The translations under genes were made by a program, and so were the position numbers. From NCBI GenBank assembly GCA_030149525.1, contig JASBRJ010000118.1, positions 1-35,888 on the forward strand: a stretch of DNA of 35,888 bases, read 5' to 3'. Position 1 is the first letter of the stretch. Each line of letters starts with the position of its first letter. Source of the DNA: a bacterium (GTDB taxonomy: Bacteria > Vulcanimicrobiota > Xenobia > Xenobiales > JADMJV01). Below, piece after piece: positions 20,293 through 28,844 of this stretch. A model generated the notes under the pieces. It was not told where the DNA came from and did not search any database. It saw only the letters and a program-made list of their open reading frames with translations.

Positions 20293-22157
20293 TAACGTCC
20301 CATCCAGAGGTTTTTGGAGAGAAGTTGGGGGCCGATGGATGGCGTGGAGGGATTCCCTTTGAACATCTCCTCCACGTAGGTCACTCTCGTCGACTTACCA
20401 AGATAAATATCGCCGGGTTTGAGAGTGACTGTAGTTGAATTGTTATTAACATCCTTGAGAGTGAAGGTCTCCGCGGTCGTTCCCTGGCCGTTCACGATGA
20501 TGGCCCCCAGAACCTGGACTTCATTGTTGGCAACGAAACTTCCCTGAGTGTAGATGGCCCCCTGAAAATAGGAACTGCCAATCTTGTCGTAGGTCACGCT
20601 ATTGATGAGATTGACAACATTAGGCCAGAGTTTCTTGGCTTGTTCAAATCGAGGAGGCGGAGACGGTTTTGAGTGGTCGACCGAATATACCGCAGCGACA
20701 GAATCTAAAAGTCCTTTTGTCTCCCCAGTCGCTTCAAAATTGTTCATCAAGGCAAGATTTGGGTCAGGAGCGACCGTGTCCGCCAAGTTCGCACTTTTAA
20801 AGAGATCCTCCAATTTCGAGAGCCGATTTGAGAGGAACGTTTTTGACTCACTTGCGGGTAGAGAATCTATCTGGTCCCGCAGTTCATACATCAGATTCTT
20901 TTTTGGTGTGACCGGGGTCCCATCCTCGAGCAAAAGGCCAGGTATTATTTGTGCCGGTGTTCCTGAGTCGTGGAGTCCTAGATTCACGAGTACCGTTGTA
21001 ACACGGTCAGCAGTGTAGGCGTTGAGGACGTTTCCGTTGTCCGAAAGCTCTTGCTGGAGGTACTTGAGGTGCGCCTCTGCGTTCTTGAGATCCGCCTGAA
21101 TTTGACCTCCCTGATTATCCATGAACTCCGTTCCATCAAAACCTGTGAGAACAACGCTTCCTTCGCTGTAAAGAGAAACCGAGTAGTCGGGGTTTGTGGT
21201 GACCTCGCTGTCTCCTTTCAAGGTGGTCTTACCGTTCACATAAACACTGCCATTTCCTCGAACCGTCCCGTTAATCGAAAGATCGCCTTGAACATACAAC
21301 TCTGCACCATCAGCGAGAACGATATCTCCATCAATAGCGGGGCCGGAATAAGAATGCTTACCGGCAGGCAAAGTCGTCGTTCCGAAGGGCACGATCGTTA
21401 CCGGAGTTCCTGCAGAGTAATTCGCTGTGACCTTGTTAGCGACGTCATAACTAGGAATGACCGTCGAAGAGTTCAGCTCAAGGCTGCCCTGAATAGTGGC
21501 TCCTGACATACTTATGGCAGAGGCCGAAGAACCTTGTGTCCCAACGTTCCCAGTCACCAGAGCCGTTCCAGGTCCGTTCCAGGAAACAAGATTCGAACCT
21601 GCGCTCGCGTTGGACTGGATCGAACCGCTCACCTCTGAAGAATCGTCAAGAGCCGTTATGCCGTCGACATAAAGGTCACCTTGCATCACAATTTTCCCGG
21701 AACCAAGAATTGCGTCGGTGACGTAACCAACGCTACCATTACCCTCTACCAGAGCCTCCAAAGTGTAACGATGCCCGGACACATTCGAAGTGACGATGAG
21801 CAACGCGCTGTTTTGAGGTACGCTATTAGGGCCTCTATAGCTCGGCTTCGGAGTAAGCCCACCGATATTATTCACCGAATCATACTTACCGGTGCCGAAC
21901 GTCACCGTGTAGGTTCCCCGCATTCCCGGAATGGTGGCATCGGTCACCCCGGACCAACTGAGGTCGTTCTCCAAAGCCACCTGCGCCTTCGCCAATCCGG
22001 CTTCCGCCAGGTATAGAGCCTGGGTTTGGTGGTGCTGCGACATGCCGGCAAAGATCCGCTGGCGTGACATCAAGATCATGCTCACTGCCATCATGAACAG
22101 CATGCCGAGAAACATAAAGGTGGAAATGAGTGCGAAACCCCTGCGACGATGACTCAT
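20292..22157 (-). CDS. Large PilX-like minor pilin with long passenger region
   Basis: The 621-residue protein begins MSHRRRG then FALISTFMFLGMLFMMAVSM, a prepilin-like helix without the usual Glu at +5, followed by HQTQALYLAEAGLAKAQ, the PilX hallmark. The rest is unlike ordinary pilins: a region rich in Gly, Ser, Thr and Val with recurring motifs such as GDLYVDG, GSLELNS, GDLSING and GSVYVNG (about residues 130-340). This pattern suggests a beta-helix or bactofilin-like stack. A helical middle (about 345-500) and a final beta part (FQGAIYTQGSF, LGAIIVNG) follow. It may form a pilus tip or surface adhesin, which is inference. ATG at 22157 replaces a less likely upstream reading; a TATCAT box lies six bases before it. 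It leads a three-gene operon. Confidence 0.75.
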   Translation of the reverse strand: MSHRRRGFALISTFMFLGMLFMMAVSMILMSRQRIFAGMSQHHQTQALYLAEAGLAKAQVALENDLSWSGVTDATIPGMRGTYTVTFGTGKYDSVNNIGGLTPKPSYRGPNSVPQNSALLIVTSNVSGHRYTLEALVEGNGSVGYVTDAILGSGKIVMQGDLYVDGITALDDSSEVSGSIQSNASAGSNLVSWNGPGTALVTGNVGTQGSSASAISMSGATIQGSLELNSSTVIPSYDVANKVTANYSAGTPVTIVPFGTTTLPAGKHSYSGPAIDGDIVLADGAELYVQGDLSINGTVRGNGSVYVNGKTTLKGDSEVTTNPDYSVSLYSEGSVVLTGFDGTEFMDNQGGQIQADLKNAEAHLKYLQQELSDNGNVLNAYTADRVTTVLVNLGLHDSGTPAQIIPGLLLEDGTPVTPKKNLMYELRDQIDSLPASESKTFLSNRLSKLEDLFKSANLADTVAPDPNLALMNNFEATGETKGLLDSVAAVYSVDHSKPSPPPRFEQAKKLWPNVVNLINSVTYDKIGSSYFQGAIYTQGSFVANNEVQVLGAIIVNGQGTTAETFTLKDVNNNSTTVTLKPGDIYLGKSTRVTYVEEMFKGNPSTPSIGPQLLSKNLWMGR

Positions 22158-22163
22158 AGTATG

Positions 22164-22169
22164 ATGATA
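22164..22169 (-). promoter_or_regulatory. -10-like box for PilX-like gene
   Basis: TATCAT on the minus strand matches the -10 consensus in five of six bases, six bases before the ATG. No good -35 was found. If used, the mRNA would be leaderless. Confidence 0.3.
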
Positions 22170-22190
22170 CCCGACTTCGAATATCCCGAT

Positions 22191-22206
22191 TGTGTGCCAG
22201 CACACA
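22191..22206. repeat. Perfect dyad, possible operator
   Basis: TGTGTGC-CA-GCACACA forms two seven-base arms with a two-base centre. It lies 34 bases upstream of the PilX-like gene start, a typical place for a regulator site. A hairpin role is also possible. Confidence 0.45.
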
Positions 22207-22333
22207 GACGAGAAAAAATTTGGAATGCTGTGAACTCCATTACATACATTCTCTTACATTTTCACTCGAATAGCCGGAGCGTCTAGTTTTTTTTACAAAA
22301 TTTTCACAACTTTGCAAAAATCAAAAATTCGAC

Positions 22334-23254
22334 TCAGAGTTTGGGACTTTTGACAGGACCGCCGTCCATTCTGATCAATCGCCAGTTGTCATCGACTTTT
22401 TTTAGTTCCCATTCCCAAACATCCGTATCCCCTTCAAGGCCTGTGGGATAGAAGATCGCGTGGGCGGTCCCCTCGCGGAACTTCAGCCCGGAGAGCTTTT
22501 TCTCGAGAAGGATTCGCTGGTTCTTCTCCTGAGACGTCCACACTTCCATCTGATTGCGAAAAGACGCCATAGTCCAGACCTTCTGAAGGTCCGGATCGAG
22601 AAGCTCCCAGGCGGGCGCAAACTCTCCCATTCGGAGGTAACGAGCAAATTGTCTGCCGGCCTCGCGAGCCCCGGCGCTGTCGCTGGTGAGAACGTCGATC
22701 TTCTTGCCTCCCCCCCTTGAGGCTACGAAAACCAACAAAAGCATGACCACAATGACACTTGCCAGAGAGATGAGCACGGAAGGAGAGGAAAGAAGCCCGA
22801 TAGGGCTGGCCTCGGTGTCTCCCTCAATCTCAGTACCTTCTCGCAGTAGCTCGGACACCTCGCGAGCGAGACCCTCGGCTGCGAAGCGCCCCTGAACGCT
22901 GAACTCCTTCTGTTTATCGCTGGTGAGATAGAGTAACCCGATCATGCTCCGGGAATCGTCCAGCACGGGCACGCACAAGGAAGACGCGAAACTTCGCTTT
23001 TCTACCCCCCGAAGCAGCGGGTCTTTCTCGGCATCAGCCACCAGGACGGTACGCCCTTTTTTCTGGCAGGTGCCAACCACTCTCTCGCCGTCCAAGCCGA
23101 TAAACTCCCCCGGCGTCCCCTTACACCATATCTCTTGCATGGGGTGAGTGTTGAGAGCTCTGGCGTAGATAGCCACTCTATCGGCGTTGGGAAATGTCTG
23201 AGCTATTTTGACCCCGACTTTATGAAGCTTCGGATTAGCACTGTGTTGACCCAC
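22334..23254 (-). CDS. Membrane-anchored GAF-domain protein with NTF2-like C-terminus
   Basis: The 306-residue protein has an N-terminal GAF-type domain (about 8-140; LCVPVLDD then MIGLLYLTSD is the typical core), one transmembrane helix (about 160-179, VLISLASVIVVMLLLVFV) and a C-terminal region (about 190-300) with pattern GEFAPAWELLDPDLQKVW, as in NTF2-like/SnoaL-type domains. The order puts the two domains on opposite sides of the membrane. No kinase or cyclase output is seen, so it may act by protein contact. Start is GTG with AAGAGA nearby; an in-frame stop lies 14 codons before. It is upstream of the second pilin set by 176 bases and diverges from the gene at 23375. Architecture is unusual. 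Confidence 0.65.
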   Translation of the reverse strand: MGQHSANPKLHKVGVKIAQTFPNADRVAIYARALNTHPMQEIWCKGTPGEFIGLDGERVVGTCQKKGRTVLVADAEKDPLLRGVEKRSFASSLCVPVLDDSRSMIGLLYLTSDKQKEFSVQGRFAAEGLAREVSELLREGTEIEGDTEASPIGLLSSPSVLISLASVIVVMLLLVFVASRGGGKKIDVLTSDSAGAREAGRQFARYLRMGEFAPAWELLDPDLQKVWTMASFRNQMEVWTSQEKNQRILLEKKLSGLKFREGTAHAIFYPTGLEGDTDVWEWELKKVDDNWRLIRMDGGPVKSPKL

Positions 23255-23374
23255 TCTGATCTCTTGCCCAAATCTGCAGCCATTCCTTTGCTCCGTTTAT
23301 GCAGATTCTCCATCAAAAAGACACACAGTTTCTGCACACTTTGATTTTATTCTGAGATGGGAGAACCTTACAGA

Positions 23375-23722
23375 ATGCCAAGCCAAGCCAAAAATCGCGA
23401 ATCATCCGGCCGACACTTCACCCTCTTCACGCTGACCAAGGTCGAAGAAACTCTTGCTATCTCCCACAGGCAGGAGACTCAACTTCGCAATCTAGCCCTT
23501 CATTACGGCCGCCTTTTGGTGGCTCTTCTCGATCATTGCCAGGAGTGCGCCTACAATTTCCATCATGAATCATCCGATGAAGTGTCTCGCAGACGCTTTC
23601 TCCGTGCCTACAGCAAGGCCGAAGCGGAACTGAAACGGCTGGAAAGAGAATACCGTTTTGAAATCGATAAGGTCCTGAGTAAAGAGCAGCGCCAATCCCT
23701 CAGACGCTTCCTCGCGGCCTAG
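23375..23722 (+). CDS. Small unknown helical protein
   Basis: The 115-residue product is helical and charged, with one Cys (LDHCQECAY has two). Its C-terminus EFEIDKVLSKEQRQSLRRFL-type run ends in a helix with a Glu-Gln motif seen in many small regulators and in Spy-like proteins, but I make no assignment. ATG at 23375 has GGGAG ten bases upstream; an earlier ATG at 23357 adds six residues. It may be the first gene of a same-strand run up to 26125, although a gap of about 95 bases follows. No signal peptide. Confidence 0.55.
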   Translation: MPSQAKNRESSGRHFTLFTLTKVEETLAISHRQETQLRNLALHYGRLLVALLDHCQECAYNFHHESSDEVSRRRFLRAYSKAEAELKRLEREYRFEIDKVLSKEQRQSLRRFLAA

Positions 23723-23818
23723 TTACAAACTGTTCACAAAACTCGTTCTTCCACAGTTTAGTTTAAGTCGGCATCGACCTCTGCTGCTTGCTCAATAACC
23801 TGTGAAAGATTGAATACC

Positions 23819-24424
23819 GTGTTTATCCAAAAAGCCAAAATATCCCAAACCCCGGTGGCAACGCCCAAACAACAACCTCGAGTCACCGACAAGGAGCAGC
23901 GCAAAGCCTACTTGCGGGAGAAGATCCGGCGCCTGGACGAAGAGATCGCTGAAATGGAGCGGCGCAAAGAGCGTGGTGAGTACCGTGTTGAGCGCTTGGG
24001 AGAAGAGATCCGTCAATTGGAATCCAAAATTTACGATTTAGACGGCAAGATCTACCAAAAAGAACTTGAGATTTCGAGGCTTGAAGGCCAGAGAGCGGCC
24101 GCCAAACATAAACGCGACGAAGCCAGAGATCCGGATGAACGCTCTCGTTGGCAAGATAAGGTGTGGCGTCTGACCGACCAGATTCAAGCCAAACAGGAAG
24201 AACGTTACCGTCTCCGAGAGCAGCGCTCATCGGCGGCCGACTCGAAGCGCGAGAAATCCTATCGCAAGCAGGACCTGGAATACAAGTTGGCCGACCTCAG
24301 TAACAGAATCCGGTCCAAAAAACAGGAACGAGACAACGCTAAGGAAGAGCTGAGACGTCTGGAGAGCCCCTGGCTCACAAGCCCTGAGAAACCAACTGCC
24401 GGGCGGGATGAGAGCAGGGTTTAA
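23819..24424 (+). CDS. Coiled-coil protein of unknown function
   Basis: The 201-residue product is almost entirely charged coiled coil from about residue 20 to 185 (runs such as KIRRLDEEIAEMERRKERGE), with heptads of Leu and Ile. The N-terminus, MFIQKAKISQTPVATPKQQP, is disordered and Pro-rich. No signal peptide, membrane segment or enzymatic motif. The start is uncertain between GTG at 23819 and TTG at 23810; GTG is preferred. The next gene begins eight bases after the stop. A structural or tethering role is inferred. Confidence 0.6.
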   Translation: MFIQKAKISQTPVATPKQQPRVTDKEQRKAYLREKIRRLDEEIAEMERRKERGEYRVERLGEEIRQLESKIYDLDGKIYQKELEISRLEGQRAAAKHKRDEARDPDERSRWQDKVWRLTDQIQAKQEERYRLREQRSSAADSKREKSYRKQDLEYKLADLSNRIRSKKQERDNAKEELRRLESPWLTSPEKPTAGRDESRV

Positions 24425-24432
24425 CTCCGCCC

Positions 24433-25170
24433 TTGTCCTATCTAAACTGGATAGACGAGCGTAAGCAAACCATATTATTCTTGGCTTTCGGCATGGTCCT
24501 TTTCTATGCCGGATGGTCCAGCGTGGAAAAAGAACCTGTTCGTGGAGCTCCCACTACCGCTAGCAAGACGGTGGTCGTGGTCCGACCGCTGGGGACGTCA
24601 CTCAACAGGAGCGACGATGTTACGGTCCTCGATGGCGCGAACGGCAAGTATCAGCTGGAGGGTCGAGTCTCCACCCTGACCGTTAGCAAACCCTCCTGGG
24701 GTGAGGCCGAAATCAAGCTCGAACCTGGCCGCCCCTTGAAAACAATACGGCTGAGCCCTCCTCTGGCGACCTTTGATCCCATCACCAAGGACGGAACCAA
24801 AATTGAGCTTAAAACTCTGCCGAAGAAAGAGCTTTTGGAACGCGAGGGCGGACTTTTCCACCTGAAGCCGGGTCCCTACCGGTTCGTTGCCACGGCAAAG
24901 GATCACTTACCGGACACCCTTTCCGTTTTTTTCCGGCCGGGCGAGAAGAAAAAGCAAGTGATTGCCCTAAAAGAAATTCCCAAACCGCCCGTGCTTGAGC
25001 CCGCACGCCCCAAACCGAATCTTCCCGTTTCCCGACCCGCTCCCCCTACGCGGCCCAGACCCGTGTACCAGGCGCCGCCTCCTCGACCCGTGCCTCGATT
25101 CACTCCGGTAGCCCCTCCGGCAAAACCTGTGCCGGCCCGCCCGGTTCCATTCTTTACGCCGGTTCCCTGA
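24433..25170 (+). CDS. Membrane-anchored protein with Pro-rich tail
   Basis: The 245-residue protein has one N-terminal membrane helix (about residues 12-28, TILFLAFGMVLFYAGW) and then a periplasm-like part of mixed strands (about 40-175; PGPYRFVATAKDHL near 145). The C-terminus (180-245) is a Pro-rich tail with repeated PAP/RPVP units. That tail may cross the peptidoglycan, as in TonB-like proteins, but no TonB C-terminal domain is present. The start is TTG eight bases after the coiled-coil gene. I recognise no family. Placement suggests a role with the coiled-coil protein and the secreted protein downstream. Confidence 0.6.
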   Translation: MSYLNWIDERKQTILFLAFGMVLFYAGWSSVEKEPVRGAPTTASKTVVVVRPLGTSLNRSDDVTVLDGANGKYQLEGRVSTLTVSKPSWGEAEIKLEPGRPLKTIRLSPPLATFDPITKDGTKIELKTLPKKELLEREGGLFHLKPGPYRFVATAKDHLPDTLSVFFRPGEKKKQVIALKEIPKPPVLEPARPKPNLPVSRPAPPTRPRPVYQAPPPRPVPRFTPVAPPAKPVPARPVPFFTPVP

Positions 25171-25207
25171 GGGAAAGTGGGTGAAAGACCCGAAATCGTG
25201 GCAGACG

Positions 25208-25213
25208 AAGGAG
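25208..25213 (+). promoter_or_regulatory. Shine-Dalgarno deciding a TTG start
   Basis: AAGGAG followed by six bases and TTG at 25220 fixes the start of the secreted protein; it also places the signal peptide at the very N-terminus, unlike the GTG at 25181. Confidence 0.75.
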
Positions 25214-25219
25214 AATTCT

Positions 25220-26125
25220 TTGAGAAAACTTAGCCTCGTGTTGCTTATGATTTTTTTCACCTGCATCCCCTGCCTAGGACAAACCGTCCCTTATCAAAGG
25301 CTTCTCTTATTGGTCGCCGGACCATCAGGGGACCGCATCGATGCCACCGAGCAGCAGGTGGTGAGTTACCTCAATCAGTTGAGGGGTCAATACAATCTCT
25401 ATAATCTCCAGATGGGGACGATGCACTATGATCGCCCCCAAGAACGTCGGCTTCTCACTCAAGTTCTCGGCTTCCGCCCGGCAGCGGGGGTGACTGTGGG
25501 CCTCGTTCAGTTGTCCGACCAAGGTTATCCTCAAAAAACACTTTACAAGTCGGAGTCGGTGACTCCGGCCTCTCTGAAGGCGCAGCAAAGAGAGTTAATG
25601 GGTAAATGGTCTCAGCTCACCGGAGAGTCGGTTCCCCCCGAGTTGCAAGCCACCACCTCTTACGCCCCACCTTCCCAGATGCCGCCACCGCGCGAAACCG
25701 GTGGTCCACCGGAAAGGACCTCGCCACCGGAGAGCGTCACCTCGTCCGATTCGGTCGCTCCGCCCCAGTCCGGTGAAGTGTACTCTTTCGAGGGCATTCG
25801 AACGGTGGTGACATCTTTGAACCAGACCACAACCTCGGTTTGGGATAAGCTGAAAAACAAGCCTCTAAGAGAAGACCGGATGGATGTGCCGGTGAGAGAG
25901 GCCACCGTAGCTCTCAAACAAGCAAGCGATGAACTACTCCAAGCCCATAAGCGAGGAGTCGTCTACCCCCTCGACCTCTTGGAACGAGTCAGGGCAAGAG
26001 GACGCGACTGGAAACATACCGATCCGAGAATCTACTTGCCTGTCGAACTGCGAGGTGAAGTCCAGCCGATCCTCAATCTCCTAGAGCAGGTGGAAGCCAT
26101 CGAATATCAGGGGAGAAACAGTTAG
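25220..26125 (+). CDS. Secreted protein of unknown function
   Basis: The 301-residue product starts MRKLSLVLLMIFFTCIPCLG, a signal peptide with a likely cut after GQ. A first part (about 25-125) has alternating strands and helices, with SGDRIDATEQQVVSYLNQLR early on. A Pro/Ser-rich linker (about 135-190) follows, and a helical C-terminus (about 195-300) with VREATVALKQASDELLQAH. No known domain or catalytic motif is seen. It starts at a TTG with an ideal AAGGAG, 49 bases after the membrane protein. Its stop faces the polA stop across 25 bases with no terminator hairpin seen. Confidence 0.65.
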   Translation: MRKLSLVLLMIFFTCIPCLGQTVPYQRLLLLVAGPSGDRIDATEQQVVSYLNQLRGQYNLYNLQMGTMHYDRPQERRLLTQVLGFRPAAGVTVGLVQLSDQGYPQKTLYKSESVTPASLKAQQRELMGKWSQLTGESVPPELQATTSYAPPSQMPPPRETGGPPERTSPPESVTSSDSVAPPQSGEVYSFEGIRTVVTSLNQTTTSVWDKLKNKPLREDRMDVPVREATVALKQASDELLQAHKRGVVYPLDLLERVRARGRDWKHTDPRIYLPVELRGEVQPILNLLEQVEAIEYQGRNS

Positions 26126-26150
26126 AAAGGCGGCGAGGACATCTCAACCG

Positions 26151-28781
26151 CTACTTCGCCTCTTCCCAACTACGGCCTACGCCTACTGAGACGAGCAAAG
26201 GAACCTCAAGCTTCCAGGCATTCTCCATGTGACGCGTGACCAACTCGACCATTTCGTCGACTTCATTTTCAGGACATTCAAAAACCAACTCATCGTGGAT
26301 CTGAAGAAGCATACGACTCTTGAGATGGCTCCTTGTTTTCATCTCGTCGGAGATCAAGAGCATGACTTTTTTGCAGATATCGGCTGCGGAACCCTGAACG
26401 GGTGTGTTCACAGCCATTCTTTCCCCGGCCTGTTTGACGGCAAAGTTCTTAGAGAAAAGCTCAGGGATGAAACGGGTCCGTCCAGCCAAAGTCTCCACCT
26501 TGCCTAAAACTCGAGCCCTCTCAGTGGTCTCCTCGACCCATCGCTTCACACCGCTGTAAACCTCGAAGTAACGGTGAATGATCCTCTCCGCCTCCTTCTT
26601 CTTGATGCCCAGGTTCTGAGCTAGAGCGCTCGCTCCCTGACCGTAAATCGTGGCGAAATTCACGGTTTTAGCGGTGTCTCGCTCCGTCTTTGTGACCTCT
26701 TCCTCGGGTTTATGAAAAAGCTCACTGGCTGTTCTCTTATGGATGTCGGCGTTCTGGCTGAACGCGCTCCGTAGCACCTCGTCACCACTGAGATGGGCCA
26801 TGATGCGAAGCTCTACTTGCGACCAGTCGGCGACCAGCAGGCGACAACCCGGTCCGGCCTGGAACAGCTTCCGGATCCGCTTACCCTCCTCCGTGCGAAC
26901 AGGCGTTCGCTGCAAATCCGGATCAGAGGTGATGAGCCGCCCTGTGGTACTGGCCGTCTGATTGAACTGGCAATGCACCCGACCGTCCTCTTCGTCGATC
27001 TCACGAAGAAGAACATCCACATAAGTGTTGATCAACTTCTCGAATTTCCGGTAAACAAGAAGCTTCTGACAGATTTCGTGACCGTCGGCAGCCAATCGTT
27101 CAAGAACCTCGGCGTTGGTACTGTAGCCCGTCTTCGTTTTCTTGATCACCGGCAGCCCCAGGTCTTCAAAAAGCACGGTGGCCAACTGCTTGGGGCTTCC
27201 CACGTTGAACTCGGAGCCTGCCAGGGCAAATATCTGTTTCTCCAAATCAGCGAGTTCTCGTCGAAACTCTTGGGAAAGTGTTTCCAGACCGGGTTTGTCC
27301 ACTTTGATCCCCGCGAGTTCCATGCCCGCGAGGACCGCCGACAGACGCACCTCTTCGGCGGCGAGCGCCGTGAGGCCGGCTTCCTCCAAACCTGGTCGAA
27401 AAATCTGGTAGAGTTCCCCCACGGCTTTGCAGAGGTGGGCCCCGTACTCAGAGAGTTCGGTCACCTGGAGATCGCCCCACTCTTTCTGGGAGCGACCTGA
27501 GCCCACCATATCCTTCTCCGTCTTCAGAACTCTATGGAGATGGATCTTGGCCAACTTGACGAGATCATGAGGCATTCCTTTAGCGGGATCGATAAGGTAG
27601 GAGGCAGTCATGGTGTCGAAAACCCGAGTCGGCCGTTCGATCTGATTCAGCAAACACCAACGAAAGAACTCTCTGGCATCGTGAACAATCAGATTGGGCG
27701 AATGCTCGGAGAAGAATTGGCGCAGAACGTTCAAGCTCTTTCCCTGAGGTTCCGGAATGTAGGTGAGGTGGGCCTCCTCCGTATCCATAAGAGCTAATCC
27801 CACCGTGTCGAAACGGTGCCCCCGGTTCTCCCCCACCAGGCTGACAATCAAAGTTTTCCGGCCGAGCGCCTCCGGTACGGTCTGGCCGGCCTCAAGAACT
27901 GTGATGGCTTCGCGGGTCTCCTGGGCTACCTGACTCTCCCCGGTGGCTTTCAAAAGACTGAAGAACTCAAGTTCTCGGAAGAGTTTATTGAGGGCCTCCT
28001 GATCGGGGGCGGTGAAGGCCAGTTCTTCCAACTCTCGCCCATGCTCCACTGAGGTCCTCAGCCGTGCAAGCTTGCGGCTGAGTAAGGCGTCCTCTCGATG
28101 TTCTGCGATCTTTTTGGCCGCGCTCCCACCGATTTCATCGAGCGATTCCAGGATTCCATCGAGCGACTTATATTCGTTCAGCAGCTTGGAAGCCGTCTTT
28201 TTTCCTATCCCGGGGACACCTGGAATATTGTCGATCTTATCACCACAAAGAGCTTGAAAGTCGACGAACTGATGTGGTGGAACCCCAAATTTTTTCACCA
28301 CCAACTCAGGCGTGTAGGTGAGGTCCCGCATTCCATCCAGCATACTCACTTTGTCATTCAAGAGTTGAGAGAAGTCCTTGTCGGAGCTAACGATAAGAAC
28401 CTGACCTCCCGCCTCCTCAGCCTCCTTGGCCAGCGTGGCGATAACATCGTCCGCCTCGAAATCGGTGATACGAAGGACCGGGAGATTGAAAGACTCGACC
28501 ACACGATCGATAAGAGGGAGTTGACTTTGAAGATCGTCGGGCATCTGGGCCCGATTCGCCTTGTAATCCTCACTCTCACGTTTGCGGAACGATCCGCCCG
28601 GTGGGTCGAAGACGACGGCGGCATAGTCGGGGTTCTTCTTCTCCATCAACTTCGTCAACATGGTGACGAAGCCAAAAACCGCATTGGTAGGTTGGCCGGA
28701 AGAGGTGCTGAGGTGGGCTGGTATGGCATAGTAGGCTCGAAAGAGCATATTGCTGCCGTCTATTATGACAAATCGCTTCAT
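26151..28781 (-). CDS. polA: DNA polymerase I
   Basis: The 876-residue enzyme has a 5'-3' exonuclease domain (about 1-290; IDGSNMLFRAYYA, DFEADDVIAT, SSDKDFSQL, GVPGIGKKTA), a proofreading-type domain (about 300-480) and a polymerase domain (about 490-876). Polymerase motif A is DWSQVELR (D652), the finger helix carries R701, K705, F709 and Y713, and motif C is QIHDELVFE (H829, D830). The proofreading domain lacks the DxE metal motif and the C-terminal Tyr-x-x-x-Asp, so 3'-5' editing is probably absent, as in Taq and many Gram-positive enzymes. It serves in DNA repair and Okazaki fragment processing. Start ATG at 28781; it diverges from the ABC ATPase gene. Confidence 0.95.
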   Translation of the reverse strand: MKRFVIIDGSNMLFRAYYAIPAHLSTSSGQPTNAVFGFVTMLTKLMEKKNPDYAAVVFDPPGGSFRKRESEDYKANRAQMPDDLQSQLPLIDRVVESFNLPVLRITDFEADDVIATLAKEAEEAGGQVLIVSSDKDFSQLLNDKVSMLDGMRDLTYTPELVVKKFGVPPHQFVDFQALCGDKIDNIPGVPGIGKKTASKLLNEYKSLDGILESLDEIGGSAAKKIAEHREDALLSRKLARLRTSVEHGRELEELAFTAPDQEALNKLFRELEFFSLLKATGESQVAQETREAITVLEAGQTVPEALGRKTLIVSLVGENRGHRFDTVGLALMDTEEAHLTYIPEPQGKSLNVLRQFFSEHSPNLIVHDAREFFRWCLLNQIERPTRVFDTMTASYLIDPAKGMPHDLVKLAKIHLHRVLKTEKDMVGSGRSQKEWGDLQVTELSEYGAHLCKAVGELYQIFRPGLEEAGLTALAAEEVRLSAVLAGMELAGIKVDKPGLETLSQEFRRELADLEKQIFALAGSEFNVGSPKQLATVLFEDLGLPVIKKTKTGYSTNAEVLERLAADGHEICQKLLVYRKFEKLINTYVDVLLREIDEEDGRVHCQFNQTASTTGRLITSDPDLQRTPVRTEEGKRIRKLFQAGPGCRLLVADWSQVELRIMAHLSGDEVLRSAFSQNADIHKRTASELFHKPEEEVTKTERDTAKTVNFATIYGQGASALAQNLGIKKKEAERIIHRYFEVYSGVKRWVEETTERARVLGKVETLAGRTRFIPELFSKNFAVKQAGERMAVNTPVQGSAADICKKVMLLISDEMKTRSHLKSRMLLQIHDELVFECPENEVDEMVELVTRHMENAWKLEVPLLVSVGVGRSWEEAK

Positions 28782-28831
28782 GGTTTGAGGGGGTTTTGCG
28801 GCAGAAGGGCGACTCCCTCGTTAGAGAGCAG

Positions 28832-28837
28832 TATAAC
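28832..28837 (+). promoter_or_regulatory. -10 box for ABC ATPase gene
   Basis: TATAAC matches five of six -10 bases and lies seven bases before the GTG start at 28845. The -35 (GCGACT) is poor. Leaderless transcription would follow. Confidence 0.35.
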
Positions 28838-28844
28838 CACCATA

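Noticed and set aside
22207-22333. AT-rich gap as a replication origin or RNA gene
   Set aside because: No DnaA-box array, no stable RNA fold and no T-loop or anticodon pattern was visible.
28098-28844. Upstream extension of the ABC ATPase reading frame
   Set aside because: The extension is antisense to polA; the ABC N-terminus begins at the GTG at 28845.
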